Source: Platerodrilus igneus
Taxonomy: Eukaryota > Arthropoda > Insecta > Coleoptera > Lycidae
Reading direction: 5' to 3'
Assembly: GCA_036346225.1 (NCBI GenBank)
Contig: JARFIW010001480.1
Span: 9,765,001 to 9,829,000 of the forward strand
DNA: 64,000 nucleotides
Position numbers and translations under genes: made by a program. Of this stretch, positions 11,050 through 23,335 are shown one piece after another (the stretch's first letter is position 1; each line of letters starts with the position of its first letter). The notes under the pieces were generated by a model, which was given only the letters and a program-made list of their open reading frames with translations, had not been told where the DNA came from and made no database searches.

Positions 11050-12798
11050 CTGTGATATCGCCCTTACGTTGGGTGTCATTTTTATTGCTGTGATATCGCC
11101 TTTACGTTTGAACGTAATTAATATTGATATGAAATTCCTATTAAGTCCCACGATTGGACGTTATTTTTATTTGCTGTGATATCCCTTATTATACGACGAT
11201 AAAAATTGTTTAACCCTTACTCTTTCTACTGTATAAATAAATTTAAATGAATTTAAATGAAGCAATTCAAAGATTACACAATATAATGATTGACAATAAT
11301 ATGTACAATTTTATATAAATTCAAAATTTAACCCCTGAATAGAACATTAACATTTACCAAATTTATGATTTCCTGAAAGCCAGTAAAAATATCTTTTTAA
11401 TTACTTGTAAGTACCTTCGAACGTTCTAAGATGCTTTCCCTGTTTTCAAATTCTCAAATGACCTTTTTGTTGACTCTTACAGACATACAATATATAGCAA
11501 ATATTAAAATTGAAATAGTCCTTAACTAATAAAATATTTAAGATCGTTAACCTGCGTTTTTCTTTCCTTGTCACTGGAAGTGCCTCAGAGTATCTGTGTT
11601 CAGCATCCCTTGCTACTTTCGTTTTACTTATTGCTGGTAGTTTCCCTCGGATTCCATGAGTGTCCTTACTTTTGTTTAATTGGTCGTATTTTCAGACGTA
11701 TTTTTATATTTTCCATTTAGAGGTAATTTTAGAAATATATTCAGATATTTAATTTAGATGTGGGGCGATATTGATTTCGATCAGTATTAACTTAGATCTG
11801 TATCAAGATATTGATTTAGATCAGTACCAGGATATTTATTTAGATCAGTATTGATTTAGAGCTCTGTATTGTAAAATATTAGAATAAATTTTATTTAATA
11901 GTTTAACTTACGTCTATGTGTAGATCGGCTATTATTCGTTGCACAAATTTGTCACTTTCAAATTTTTACTCATACTAAATTATAAACTTTTCACTAATTA
12001 ATACTGTCGCGTGAATTTCTACTGCATACTGACATGATTTGTGCCTTGTTATAGATGAACTAAATGTTTATTTATTCCCCATTGTTTTATAAGCCCTCCT
12101 ATTAATGCTTTAATTGGTGCGCATCGCGTGTTTATTGATAATCTCCGCCTATCTATGTATTACCTTGGTAATTCTCAAATTTCCTGGTTTTAATTGTTGT
12201 TCCTACCATCCATCCCACACGTAGACATTCAATATATCATACCATCTTCTTAGAATTTCCAAATATTGCTTTTATTCTGTCACGTATTTTATATTTATCG
12301 TTTAAAAATCCAAAACTTATCATACAATTAACCGTCTGGTGTTTATTTGTTATTAGAATATGTTGGTTTTCTAAACTAATGTACTATTTCTAGTCACATA
12401 TTTAATGACGTATTAGAATGCGTTTTCTTATACATGCGTTGATATTTTCGACGAAATTATTAAATATCTAGAATGCCAGTTTATCCATCTTTCCCGATAA
12501 TGTATTTATATTGATGCAATTAGTTGCGTTTAAAACCTTATCTTAAAACATATTACACGACGTACACATTATTGTTTTCGATAAATGGTATCGGATTATT
12601 GTAAAATGAGCTTCTTTCTTATGCATTAAATCAAATATACTATATATACAGTGTGCTCGTAATTGAGTTTTTCTAAAATAGTCGATTTACTCCTATAATA
12701 GATGGAATTATTTGGTTTTCTTAAAGTTAAAATTATTTATATCTATCCTACGACCATTATGACTTAATCTACCTTTAAACTACCCTCTTATCATAGCA
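11049..12798 (-). other. U1: type A unit, candidate spliced transcription unit
   Basis: The gene direction is minus. TATA box at 12091-12085, initiator TTAGTT with A at 12061. Exon 1 is 12061-11912. Intron 1 is 11911-11864 (48 nt, GTAAGTTAAAC ... ACAATACAG). Exon 2 is 11863-11552 (312 nt), opening with GCTCTAAATCAATACTGAT repeats of 16 or 24 bp. Intron 2 is 11551-11373 (179 nt, ending ACTGGCTTTCAG), and exon 3 starts at 11372. The last 100 nt of exon 2 can read ISKTKVARDAEHRYSEALPV, which matches U6 in frame, and the peptide would stop a few codons into exon 3. The 3' tail contains two or three copies of a GGGCGATATCACAG-type repeat before (TA)n. Splice sites are inferred from conservation with U6 and U8. 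Function is unknown, and it may be non-coding. Confidence 0.6.
12061..12091 (-). promoter_or_regulatory. core promoter of U1 (TATA + initiator)
   Basis: On the minus strand TATAAAA (12091-12085) lies 30 bp before TTAGTTC, whose A is at 12061. The same pair at the same spacing occurs in U6, U8 and U9. That is strong comparative support for a real RNA polymerase II start. Confidence 0.6.
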
Positions 12799-12827
12799 AT
12801 ATATATATATATATATTGCTGTGATAA
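12788..12827. repeat. palindromic (TA)n junction between U1 and U2
   Basis: TTATCATAGCAA, then TA repeats, then TTGCTGTGATAA. The arms are inverted copies with one mismatch. The two flanking units read away from this point, so it is a head-to-head junction of two units. Confidence 0.9.
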
Positions 12828-14930
12828 TGGGTTGTTTAAGGGTGTACTTTATAGTAAAGGTCATTTAGGAATGAGAAATTACCATAGGCAGCAGAAAACT
12901 GCATTTATTTAGTAAAGAATTGAGAAATATAGATAGTTTGTAAATAGTAAGCAGTCAACACCCTGTATATAAAGTATAAGTAATTTTAAGTGACGCAAAT
13001 ACACATAGGAAGACGCACAGTTAGCGTAGAAACCAGCAACACATGCATTAGGTAAATAATAAGTATTTAATACCCTGTAGATAAAGTTTTAGTTAATTTA
13101 GGTAAGGCAAATAATGGTATTTTTCAGTGGAAGCACGCGTATATTTATATGTAAACATAATAAAGTGTAATTAGACACGCATTGAAAAAACTTCCAAACG
13201 ATTAGGTTAATACGGAGATAGAAATAGAGCTTCAGGAAGCATAATATAAATGCGTACAAATAGTCAACCATTTTTGATAAGAAAGAAGATTAAAAATTGC
13301 GTAAATAACATGCAGATATGAAAATTAAAAGTCGAATTGCATCAGTTGTTTATGGAAAAGCAATTAGATTTATCAAAACACCGCATGTTGATAACGAAGA
13401 CAGCTGCGACCAGCTTACAATTATTGGAAAGCATAGAAAATTACACCAGAAACTACTTTAATGTAATTATTTGATTCGTTAAAAATGAGCGACGAGTTTG
13501 TAGACCATACCCACTGACGGAGTGGGAACTCAATGATATATTAGCAGGTACAGTGATATCGAAGTCAGTTTACAACTCAACAAAGGCCGCAGTGCGCCAC
13601 TATGAAATAAAGTGATACGTAATAATAATAATTCAAAGTGAAAAATTGTAAAAGTGCTAAAATGAAAATTACGATTGCCGATTAAACGTAAGTAGATTTT
13701 GGTGAATATATTTTAAACTAAAACATAATAATAATAGGGTTTCTAAAGCCGGGGAGAAAAATTCAAATTCTAAGTCCGGGGAAAATAAACTACGATTTCT
13801 AAGTCCGGAGAAATAAACTACGATCTCTAAGTCCGGGGAAACAAACTACGACTTTTAAGTCCGGGGAGATAAATTTAAATTTTAAGTCCGGGGAAAACAA
13901 ACTACGATTTCTAAGTCTGTGGGGAGAAAAATACAATTCTAAGTCCGGGGAAAATAAACTACGATTTCTGAGTCCGCGGAGAATAAAAGTAATTCCAAGT
14001 TCTGGGGGAAGAATAATACAATTTCTAAGTCAAGGGAAAATAAATGATGATAATCCAATTTTAAGTTTGGGGAAATTGATAAGAAGTAATTCTGAGTCTG
14101 AGATGAAACGACAATAAATTGGGGTGCATAAGTTAATAATGGTAGTCCAGAGGGTAATGGCAATGATTTAAATGCAATGGTTCAAGCGTGTGGATAGACA
14201 ATATTTCGAATGGGCGTGTAATAATCCTGAATTGGGGGAAGATAATTTTTATTCAAATGGATGCGTCGATGTGAAGAAAATAGACCAGGTCAGATTTTTA
14301 GTTATAAGACATTTTATTTTTCTATATTTTTTATTTTTGAATATTGAATTTGCTTAATATAATATGAATGTGAAAGTCAACAAAAAGAGGATTTGAAAAC
14401 GTATAAAGTGCGTGATATGGTAACAGGTTTAGAACGTTCTACACTTCGTTCATAAAGATAATAGGTTTTTTGGTGACTTTGGGTTTTGAGTAAAAAGTAT
14501 ATGATTTTTAATAAATGAGATTTATAACATTAATTAATTGAAAAGTGTATTTCAAATAATTTACAAAAACTGTACATAATATTTGTTTCATTATATAGAA
14601 TCGAAATTAACTGAATTTTATAATAAATGCTAGTCGAAGTCATAAGATAAAATTAATGGGAGTGATTTGTTAATTTAAACAGTTCAAGGAGGAGCTACGA
14701 GTTGAATAGGAAATTGATAACAAGTAAGGCGGTAACGTATCAAATTTTGTTATTGGTAGACAAGGTTGGTTCAAGATAAAATCCAGTTAAGTTTCTTGAG
14801 GGAATTTATAGCAATATTAATAAGACGGCCTAACGTCGGAGGAGATAATTACAATTCTTGTTTATTGATAGCATAAATAAAATGGTTGCCCAAACGATGG
14901 GGCGCGAATAATTTAGAGGGAGCATAGCAA
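12817..14930 (+). other. U2: type A unit with a 13-copy minisatellite in exon 2
   Basis: The gene direction is plus. Intron 1 is 13688-13737 (50 nt, GTAAGTAG ... AATAATAG). Exon 2 is 13738-14288 (551 nt) and donor 2 is CCAG|GTCAG. Intron 2 is about 14289-14490 and carries the family's GTCAACAAAAAG and TTTAGAACGTTC motifs. Exon 2 begins with GGTTTCTAAAG and then a 28-31 bp minisatellite. Its 3' end holds a 39-codon open frame from ATG at 14172 (MQWFKRVDRQ ... CVDVKKIDQ) that runs exactly to the donor, in better-composed, less AT-rich sequence. No TATA as clear as in U1 was found. The open minisatellite frame (KLRFLSPGKI-like) is broken by stops, so coding status is open. Confidence 0.5.
13738..14107 (+). 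repeat. minisatellite, about 13 copies of 28-31 bp
   Basis: Each copy is anchored on CTAAGTCCGGGGA followed by an A-rich spacer AAATAAACTACGATTT or a variant. Copies drift progressively: central ones are nearly identical, while the last three are degenerate. It starts at the inferred first base of exon 2 of U2 and appears nowhere else in the window. Confidence 0.9.
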
Positions 14931-14957
14931 TATATATATATATATATATATATATAT
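14931..14957. repeat. (TA)n junction between U2 and U3
   Basis: Flanked by CATAGCAA on the left and TTGCTGTGA on the right. The two units converge here (tail to tail). Confidence 0.95.
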
Positions 14958-16925
14958 TGCTGTGAAACCTACAAAAAGCCTCACTAGAGTAAAAAAAAAA
15001 TATTCGAGCCTCTCGAATTGGGCACCAAGATTTGCGCTGTGATTTTCGCCCTGTTGAATCTCTTCTGATAATCGCCTCTTTACTCTTTCTGCCTCGGCTG
15101 CTCACCTAGTTAAAACTTTCATCCTCATTCATAAAAAAAAACAAACACATTCCTACCACAAACATCAACGTTAACTCTATTTACATCAATATTCATAATA
15201 CATTAAAATTTCAAAATTAAATTTCAGCATAAATTTCAGTATCATAAAATTTCAAGTTTAAATTAGTCATCATTTTAATTTACATCCAGAATTAGAGTCC
15301 TTGTAGGATGCATACTAATTAAGTTAACAATATTTGCAGACCTGAGTCATAAACTGCTAAATATACTCCTTTCTACTTAAACAAGAAAATTTCACCTTAC
15401 AATTAAAAATTTGTTCTTTGTACAAATTCACTACTGTCCATTTTTTAGCAAACAAATTATAAAGTTATCCAACACCCACCAAAACATCAAAGATCGAACA
15501 AAATTGTATAATTTACCTGAAGGTTACTGCAATCGTGGCTTCAATGCACATCGGACTTGCTAATTCCACCATTCTAGCTGGTTTATGTTTACGGCTTCAG
15601 ATTCTGAACGCTTCTAAAATTTTTGTACACCACCATTCGTCTAAATTGGTTCAGGACTTCTTAGGAACTCATCTATGTATATCTAAATCTTGTTTTGTGG
15701 ATCCAATCACGTTTACGAATAACACTTGATTACTCACTCCCGAAAATTAGCCAAGCAATTCATAATTCGTTCACGCTATACAAAGCTGCTTACTTAAATG
15801 TATTTATTTATCGCTACTAATTTAGACAATTGGTACCGTAATACCCGCAAATATAACTAGACTTTATTACCTTATCTATCTTTTCTAAGTGCACTAATGC
15901 ATAATAACTTGTATCGTAGCACGTATTCTGCTTGCAGTATCGTATAACATTAAAAATAAAGAGCAAACTGTTTTAAAGTATTCAATAAAATCAAAAATCT
16001 AAGAGCCAAACTGTTTAAAGTATTGAATAAAAATCGAAAATCTAAGAGAGCCAAACTCATATTAGCACGGGTTTATATAATAGCCCGCTTGCACGTCGGA
16101 TTTGTCCCGCAACGGGTAAATTTTTAGAGTTTCGCATTCTCTTTTCCCTTTTCGACAGTCCGGCACAGCGATTCTACAAAATTTGCACACGTCCAAGTTG
16201 AAAATCTGAGAATTTTTCACACGCCTCGCAATGCGTCTGCAAACAACTAATTAATTTTCTATAGAAATTGTTATGTTTTCACCTCTCATATCTGCAACTT
16301 ATTTCAACCAATCGCAAACCCAGTGACGTTGCTCAAATCACGCCTTTTATTATCCGTGTCTCTGCTTTGCGCATTTTATTCGTCTCTTTCTACCCTGGTC
16401 TGAGTGGTACCAATCGATATTCTTTACTATCGGTTATTTGAATCCACGTGGATTCCTATTTGAGTTAAATAACCCCTCATCTAGCCTTTCTCGTTAATAT
16501 AAGCTACGGTTTATCCGACCGTTTGCAATATACGCAGAATTTTCATGTTTATCCAAACAAATTAAACAGAACGTGATATTTAAAAATACGCAGGTGTTCA
16601 ATCGTAATACTTCTACGATTTGGATATTCCACGTATTTTAACCTTCTTGATATATTTGTATGCTAGCAACTCGTCTCATATTTGGTATTATTGGGTTTTT
16701 AAAAGCTAATGGTTCAATTAACTCCAATTAAAATAATAATGAATGGCATTGACTTCTACTCTTTAATTTTTAGCGAATACTAATTAAATATTAATTATTA
16801 TTTGTACACTTTGTTTAATACCCGTTACTTAAAAATTGAATTAATTAATATAAATTTCGCACGTAATTTCTATTTGTTTCTTTATACAAGGTGATTAAAA
16901 TTTTCTACCCTGGTCTAAATTTGAG
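14958..16925 (-). other. U3: type B unit, candidate spliced transcription unit
   Basis: The gene direction is minus. TATATAAA at 16079-16072 precedes exon 1, which ends at 15871 (GATAAG|GTAATAAAG). Intron 1 is 15870-15786 (85 nt), exon 2 is 15785-15517 (269 nt, ending CCTTCAG|GTAAAT), intron 2 is 15516-15342 (175 nt) and exon 3 starts at 15341. The upstream region has GATTGG CCAAT-box-like sites. The unit is about 85% alike in sequence to U4 and U5, judged by eye over exon 2 and the flanks. The 3' tail reads GCCTCACTAGAG and GAATTGGGCACCA next to (TA)n, as in U5 and U7. No product is recognised, and the sense frames of exon 2 contain stops. Confidence 0.5.

Positions 16926-16964
<39 letters not shown>
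16926..16964. repeat. (TA)n junction between U3 and U4
   Basis: Left flank CCCTGGTCTAAATTTGAGT, right flank TTTGCTGTGGTACC. It is a head-to-tail junction of two type B units. Confidence 0.95.
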
Positions 16965-16968
<4 letters not shown>

Positions 16969-19062
16969 GCTGTGGTACCTCCAAAATTCGGGTCCGTTGA
17001 CTTTCTCCTGTTAATCGCCTCTTTACTCTTTCCGCCTCGGTTGCTCACCTAGTTAAAACTTTCATCCTCATTCATAAAAAAAACAAATACATTCCTACCA
17101 CAAACATCAACGTTAACTCTATTTACATCAATATTCATAATACATTAAAATTTCAAAATTAAATTTCAGCATAAATTTCAGTATCATAAAATTTCAAGAT
17201 TAAATTTGTTATCATTTTAATTTGCATCCAGAATTAAAGTCCTTGTAGGATGCCTACTAATTAATTAAAAAATATGTGCAGACCTAAGTCTGAATACAAA
17301 GGGAGCATCTCCCACCCCTTTACGTTAATTAAACAGGTTAGTCTAATTGAGCTCAAAGACAGACCCCAAATTTTCATCATAATCAAGAACTTAAACTGCT
17401 AAATACTCCTTTTTACTTAAACAAGAAAATTTCGCCTTAAAATTAAAATTTTGTTGTTAGTACAAATTCACTACTGTCCATTTTTTAGCAAACAAATTAT
17501 AAAGTTATTCAAAACACACCAAGACATCAAAAATCGAACAACAAAGCATAAGTTACCTGAAGGTTAATGCACTCGTGGCTCCAATGTACATCGTCCTTTG
17601 TTAATCACACCATTCCAACTGGGTTATGTTTACGGCTTCTGATTCTAAACGCTTTTAAAATTTTCTACACCACCATTCATCTAAAGTTATTTCAGAGCTT
17701 CTCAGGAACTCATTTAAGTATATCAAAATTTTGTTTTGTTGATCCAATCACGATTACGAATAACATTTGATTATTAACACCCCCGAAAAATAGCAACGAA
17801 ATTCCTAATTCTTTCACGCTATACCCCAAAACTGCCTACTTTTGTTTATTCATTTATCGTTACAAATTTGGATAATTGGCACAGTAATACTCGCAAATAT
17901 AACTAGACTTTATTACCTTGTATCTTCTTTTCTACGTACACTAATGCATAATAACTTGTATTGTAGCACGTAAAGAGCAAACTGTTTTAAAGTATTTAAT
18001 CAAAATGGAAAATCTAAGAGCACTGTTTAAAGCATCGAATAATCAAAAATCTAAGAGAGCGAAACTCATATTATCACCGGTTTATATAAGAGCCGCCCGT
18101 ACGTCGGTTTTGTCCCGCAAACGGACAATTTCCAGAATTTTGCATACTATGTTCCCTTTCGACAGTCGGGCACAGCGATTCTATTAAATTTGCACACGCG
18201 CCAGTTGAAAATCTCAGAAATTTTCACACGGCTCGCAAACACGTCCGAGAACACTAATTAATTTTGTATAGAAATCGTTACGTTTACACCTCTCATATTT
18301 GCATCCTATTTCCACCAATCGCAAACCCAGTGACGTTGCTCAAATCACGCCTTTAATTAGCCGTGTCTCTGTCTTGCGCGTTTCATCCATCTCTTTCTAC
18401 CCTTATCTGAGTGGTACAAATCGATATTCCTTACTATCCACGTGGATTCGTAAGTAAAATAACCCCGTATCTAGCCTTCCCGTTAAAACATCCGACCGTT
18501 TCCAATATACCTAGAAGCTGCATGTTTATCCAAACAAATTAAGTAGAACTTTGATATTTAAAAATACGCAGGTGTTCAATCGTAATACTTTAAATAACAC
18601 TTCTACGATTTGAATATTATTGGGTTTTTAAAAGCTTTTGTGCATATTATACCTTAATACTCGTTCAATTAACTCCAATTAAAATAATAATGAATGGAAT
18701 TGACTTCTACCCTTTAATTTTTAGTGAATACAAATTAAATATTAATTATTATTTGTACACTTTGTTTAATACCGGTTACTTAGAACTTGAATTAATTAAT
18801 ATAAATTTTGCACGTAATTTCTATTTGTTTTAATACTTGGAACAATTAAATTACATACAATTTGAGCATTTTATTTCTGCTTCTTCTTTTTTTATAGAAA
18901 ACGTCTAGTGAATAATTTAAATCCCTTATTTTTAATGAAACGAATTAATTTGTATGCTCCACGGTTTTTAATAACGCGTATTATCTAATAAAATTCCTTT
19001 TACACGGTGATTAAAATTATTTGATGTAATTAATTAATTTTCTACCCTGGTCTAAATTTGAG

Positions 19063-19063
<1 letters not shown>
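16965..19063 (-). other. U4: type B unit, candidate spliced transcription unit
   Basis: The gene direction is minus. TATATAAA is at 18088-18081. Exon 1 ends at 17917, intron 1 is 17916-17832 (85 nt, the same length as U3), exon 2 is 17831-17557 (275 nt), intron 2 is 17556-17284 (273 nt) and exon 3 starts at 17283. Compared with U3, intron 2 has an extra block of about 100 bp (around 17290-17390) that U5 also has. No open frame spans exon 2 in the sense direction. Function is unknown. Confidence 0.5.

Positions 19064-19106
<43 letters not shown>
19064..19106. repeat. (TA)n junction between U4 and U5
   Basis: Left flank CCCTGGTCTAAATTTGAGT, right flank TTGCTGTGATACGC. Same arrangement as between U3 and U4. 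Confidence 0.95.
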
Positions 19107-19108
<2 letters not shown>

Positions 19109-21248
19109 CTGTGATACGCTCCTTTGAATGCGAGAACTGGCCTTTAAAAAAAAAACAATCGAGCCTCACGAATTGGATGCCAAAGAAGGCTGTGAATCCT
19201 ACAAAATTATTAAATTACCTGGTTCGTTGACTTTCTTCTGTTAATCGCCTCGGCTGCTCCTCTAGATAACTTTCATCCTCAATCATAAAAAAAACAAACA
19301 CATTCCTAACACAAACATCAACGTTAACTCTATTTACATCAATATTCAGAATACATTAAAATTTCAAATTAAATTTCAGCATAAAATTCAGTTTTAAAAA
19401 GAATTTCAAGATTAATTTTATTATCATTTTAATGTGCATCCAGAATTAAAGTCCTTGTAGGATGCCTACTAATTACTATAACAATATATGCAGACCTGAG
19501 TCTGAGTACAATGGGAGCATCTACCACCCCTTTACGTTAATTAACCAGGTTCGTCTAATTGAGCTCAAAGACATACCCTAAATTTTCATCATAATCCAGA
19601 ACATCAATACTAAATACCCCTTTCTACTTAAACAAGCAAATTTCACCTTAAAATTAAAATATTATTGTTAGTACCATTTCACTACTGTCCATTTTGAGTA
19701 AATCAATTATAAAGTTATTCAACACACACAAAAATCTCAAAGTTCAAACAAAATAGTATAATTTACCTGAAGGTTACTTGCACTCGTAGCTTCAATGTAC
19801 ATCGTCCCTTTTGTTAATCACACCATTCCAACTGGGTTATATTTACGGCTTCTGATTCTCAACGCTTTAAAAATTTTTTCCATCACCATTTATTTAAAGT
19901 TGTTTCAGGGCTTTTCCGGAACTAATCTGTGTATATCTGAACCTTGTTTTGTGGATCCAGACCCGTTTATGCACCATTTAAGTATTAATACCCCCGAAAA
20001 ATAACAAAGAACTTCATACTTCTTTCACCAATATACGCCAAAACTGCCTACTTTTGTGTATACATTTGTCGTTGTAAATTTTACTAATTGGTGCAGTGAT
20101 ACCAAATTTTATTACCTTGTATCTAAGTGCACTCAAGTACATTCATGTTAGCACGTAAATAACAAACTGTTTTAAATCACCAAAATATACGAGCAAACTT
20201 TAAATTATTCTATCAAACTAAAATGCACTGTTTAACGTCTTGAATCAAGTCGCGGATGTAAGAGAGCTTGTTTATATTCACCTCAGTATATATAGCGGTT
20301 AGCCTGTCTGTCGGTCTGTTCCCCAAAATGGACAATTCTAAAGAATTTCGCTTGCTATGTTCCCATTCCGTAGCTCGCGCGTCGGTTTTTACGAATTTTA
20401 TACTCGCCCCAGTTAAATCTCAGAAATTTTCACACTGCACGCAAACATGTCCGAGAATAACTAATTAAATTTTATACATAAATTGTTGTTTCTACCTCTC
20501 ATATGTGCATCTTATTTTCAACCAATCGTGACTCTCGTGACGTTGCTCATATCACGCCTTTAATTATTAGTGTTTTTGTCTTACGCACATTATCTTTCCT
20601 TCTCTAACCTGTTCTTAGTGGTGCAAATTGATATTCCTTATTATCGATTATTTCAGTCCATGTGGACTATCTGGGTTAAATAACCCCGTATCGCGCCTTC
20701 CCGTGAATATTAAGCCCCGGTTTCTCCAAGATTCTTTGTAACCATTAATTATCTGCAAACTTTACGCCGAATGAGCTTTTTTTTTAAACTACGCAGGTGT
20801 TCAAACATACTATTAATTCTCAGAGCTTTATTTTATTGGGTTTTTACAAGTTTTCATAGATATTATATGTTACTAACGGTTCAATTAACTTCAATTAAAA
20901 TTAATACCCTTTAAATTTTAGTGAATCCTAACTAAATATTAATTATTATCTGTACGTTTTGTTTAATACCGGTTACTTAAAATAGGGTTAATTAATATAA
21001 ATTTTGCACGTAATTTCCATTTGTTTCTTTCCTCGGAATAATTACATTACACGTAGATCTTGTTAATACTGTTTCTTTTGATATAAAGCGTCTTGTACAT
21101 GATTTAAATCTCTTATTTTTACTGAAACTAATAAATTTTTATGCTTCACGGTTTTAATAACGCGTATTATCTAATAATATTCATTATACACGGTGATGAA
21201 AATTATTTGATGTGATTATTTAATTTTCTACCCTGGTCTAAATATGAG

Positions 21249-21249
<1 letters not shown>
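19107..21249 (-). other. U5: type B unit, candidate spliced transcription unit
   Basis: The gene direction is minus. TATA-like sequences lie at 20294-20286 and 20275-20269. Exon 1 ends at 20116, intron 1 is 20115-20044 (72 nt), exon 2 is 20043-19767 (277 nt), intron 2 is 19766-19496 (271 nt) and exon 3 starts at 19495. The tail has GCCTCACGAATTGGATGCC next to (TA)n. It is the most diverged of the three tandem type B copies (U3-U5). Function is unknown. Confidence 0.5.

Positions 21250-21295
<46 letters not shown>
21250..21295. repeat. (TA)n microsatellite at the 5' border of U5
   Basis: About 23 TA units. The following DNA is not a recognisable unit, so this is the edge of the first block of the array. 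Confidence 0.95.
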
Positions 21296-21299
<4 letters not shown>

Positions 21300-22049
21300 T
21301 GTGTATTATGATATTAAATTACTTAATGTATGCACATTATTGGAGCAAGAAAATTATTTGAAGGATGGAATATAAATGAATGTGGAATTTAGATACCCCT
21401 TAACAAATAATTAGACTTTGCGTGTTTAATTTTCATTACTATTTTAGATAATTTGACGAAAACTTTAATAACAAGAATTGCGTCTCATATTCAAATGTTG
21501 TTACTATCCAAAAAGGATAAGGTTATAGACATACGCTTTCCTCGCAATAAGTTTTTATTTTTTAATATAGAGATAGCTGGAGGTAATTTCTTGCATTTCA
21601 TGAATAATGAAAGATCCAATTTGCTTTCCCAAGACGAAGCAAGCTAATGAATATTTTTATTTGAAATTTGAAGTGCAGAGTACTCGACGTTTCTTTAAAT
21701 TCAAACTAAGTGATTTCGAAGGGATAATGGTTTGCCGAGAGCTTGCTTCATTCCTAAATTGGTTTTTTATGTACTTCGCTATTGGTATTTTCAAGATTCA
21801 GACTCCTCTGTTCAGTTTTATTATACAGTAACGCAGGAACCCGAAGTACGTAAATGGAATCAGTCGCAATCGAGTTAATTGTGTCTAATAGACCGACGTT
21901 GATTAAAATATCAAGCTTAAATAGGAGATTATTTTGTAAATTTTTGAAGCTTTTACATAATTTTTTTTTTCATTTGGCGACAAAAATTTTAAAACGTCAT
22001 TGAAGAGGGCAATTACTGATTGCACTCGAATAGTTTATTGTTTAGAGCA
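21296..22049. other. non-array DNA between the two unit blocks
   Basis: No feature can be supported. Open frames at 21453-21647 and 21607-21831 (plus) overlap each other in different frames and match nothing I know. Confidence 0.4.
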
Positions 22050-23335
22050 CAGGTTTCCAAACTGTCTTGCCTCGTAGACCACATGCCAATTTTTCTGCTT
22101 TGAGTAGATCCCCAATTTTCTAATATTAAATTGTTACAAATTCATCAACTTCAAATGCGATTTTGACAGCACACACAATGCTAGTCACTTTGACAGGTTT
22201 AAGAGTGAAAAGTTAAAAAACGCATGTTAAGTTTTATACATTTGTTAATTAAAACGACACAAAATGCAATTCTATTAAAATTATAACATAAATAACCATA
22301 CAAAAAAATTAACAGTTTTAATGAGAGGGATGAGCCTGATGCTTTAGTAGCAAAATTCTAATATTTGGTTTCAATTTAGGTAGATTTAACGTTAAATCTC
22401 CTCGATCGGTGATTTCTAAGTTTTTTTTAAGAAGATTGGCAACCGCGTTGACACCCCTCTTTCTACGAGGTATGAAGACCGATATGGTATCAAAGACTTT
22501 CTGTCGATAGTCTATAATGCGCAGGATTAGTAATAGATATGTCGCTCCGAAGCCAAAATTGCTGATATCCCTTTCTTAACTGTACCTTAACTCCTTTGTT
22601 TATGACATTTCTTTCTACAATATCACCGTATGGATCGATAATCCCCAGTGGTATTTCCATAGTCAAAACATTTTCAAACCTAGTTTCAAAGTCTGTGTGA
22701 AGCATATTCAAATGTTGAACGTAGGTTGAAATATCATTATCTTGGCAGTATGTCTGTGACAAATTGAGAAACTGAGAAGATACGCCTCCGTTCAATATTT
22801 TTCTTCATTAGTTTAATTCTGAGACGAGAAACTGAAATGACTGATTTTGTTTTTAGGAAATTTAAACTGTCGGCTTGTGACTAGAGTTAATCTCGTTAAA
22901 TTTAGTGAAGAAATCTGTTAAATAAGCAATGTCTGGTTTCCACCTAATTAAATTTTCTTTTAAAATTATAGCTGTATAATTCAAAAACTCTAAAATTGTC
23001 TCAAAAAGTGGAAAAACCTTGTTAGATATGTCTTTTACCAGTCAGCGTATGTCAGTGTGAAGCAGCAATCAATTAAAGTTCTAATTTTCTTCACACAGCT
23101 GCGCAAATAACCTAGTGTTCAATGCGTTACTGCGAGTTTTGTTTACTGGGTTAGTAACAAATTGATGAGATTGATGCTATCTACCACTCAGATTTTTAGT
23201 AACTAAATGTTGTCGATGAATAACACAGTGTATTGCAAACACACATTTTGTTTTAAATGGCTTGTAAATCCACAATAGCGCCCAAACAACAGCGGTAAAG
23301 GAAGAACCATTTACACTCCAAATGCATTTTGCTGC
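22050..23335 (-). pseudogene. second ZBED5/FAM200-like hAT relic, 3' part
   Basis: The plus-strand left end CAGGTTTCCAAACTG at 22050 looks like a hAT terminus. Read on the minus strand from about 23330, family blocks appear in order with stops. These are VNKTRSNALNTRLFAQLCEE, LLLHTDIR (normally LLLHTEVRWLS), ILEFLNYTAII, DIAYLTDFFTKFNEINSS and QFLNLSQTYCQ. The open stretch at 22795-22490 holds LNMLHTDFETRF and MEIPLGIIDPYGDI. The N-terminal half with the zinc finger, and the other terminus, are missing or unrecognisable. It is a different, older copy than the one at 3359-5954. Confidence 0.8.

Noticed and set aside
14830..15105. 91-codon minus-strand frame across the U2/U3 junction
   Set aside because: It runs through the (TA)n tract (Tyr-Ile repeats) and two unit tails, so it is a chance frame.
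22042..22049. TTAGAGCA as 8-bp target duplication for the second hAT relic, with TTAGAGCC near 23932
   Set aside because: The downstream copy has a mismatch and is not preceded by a matching terminal repeat.
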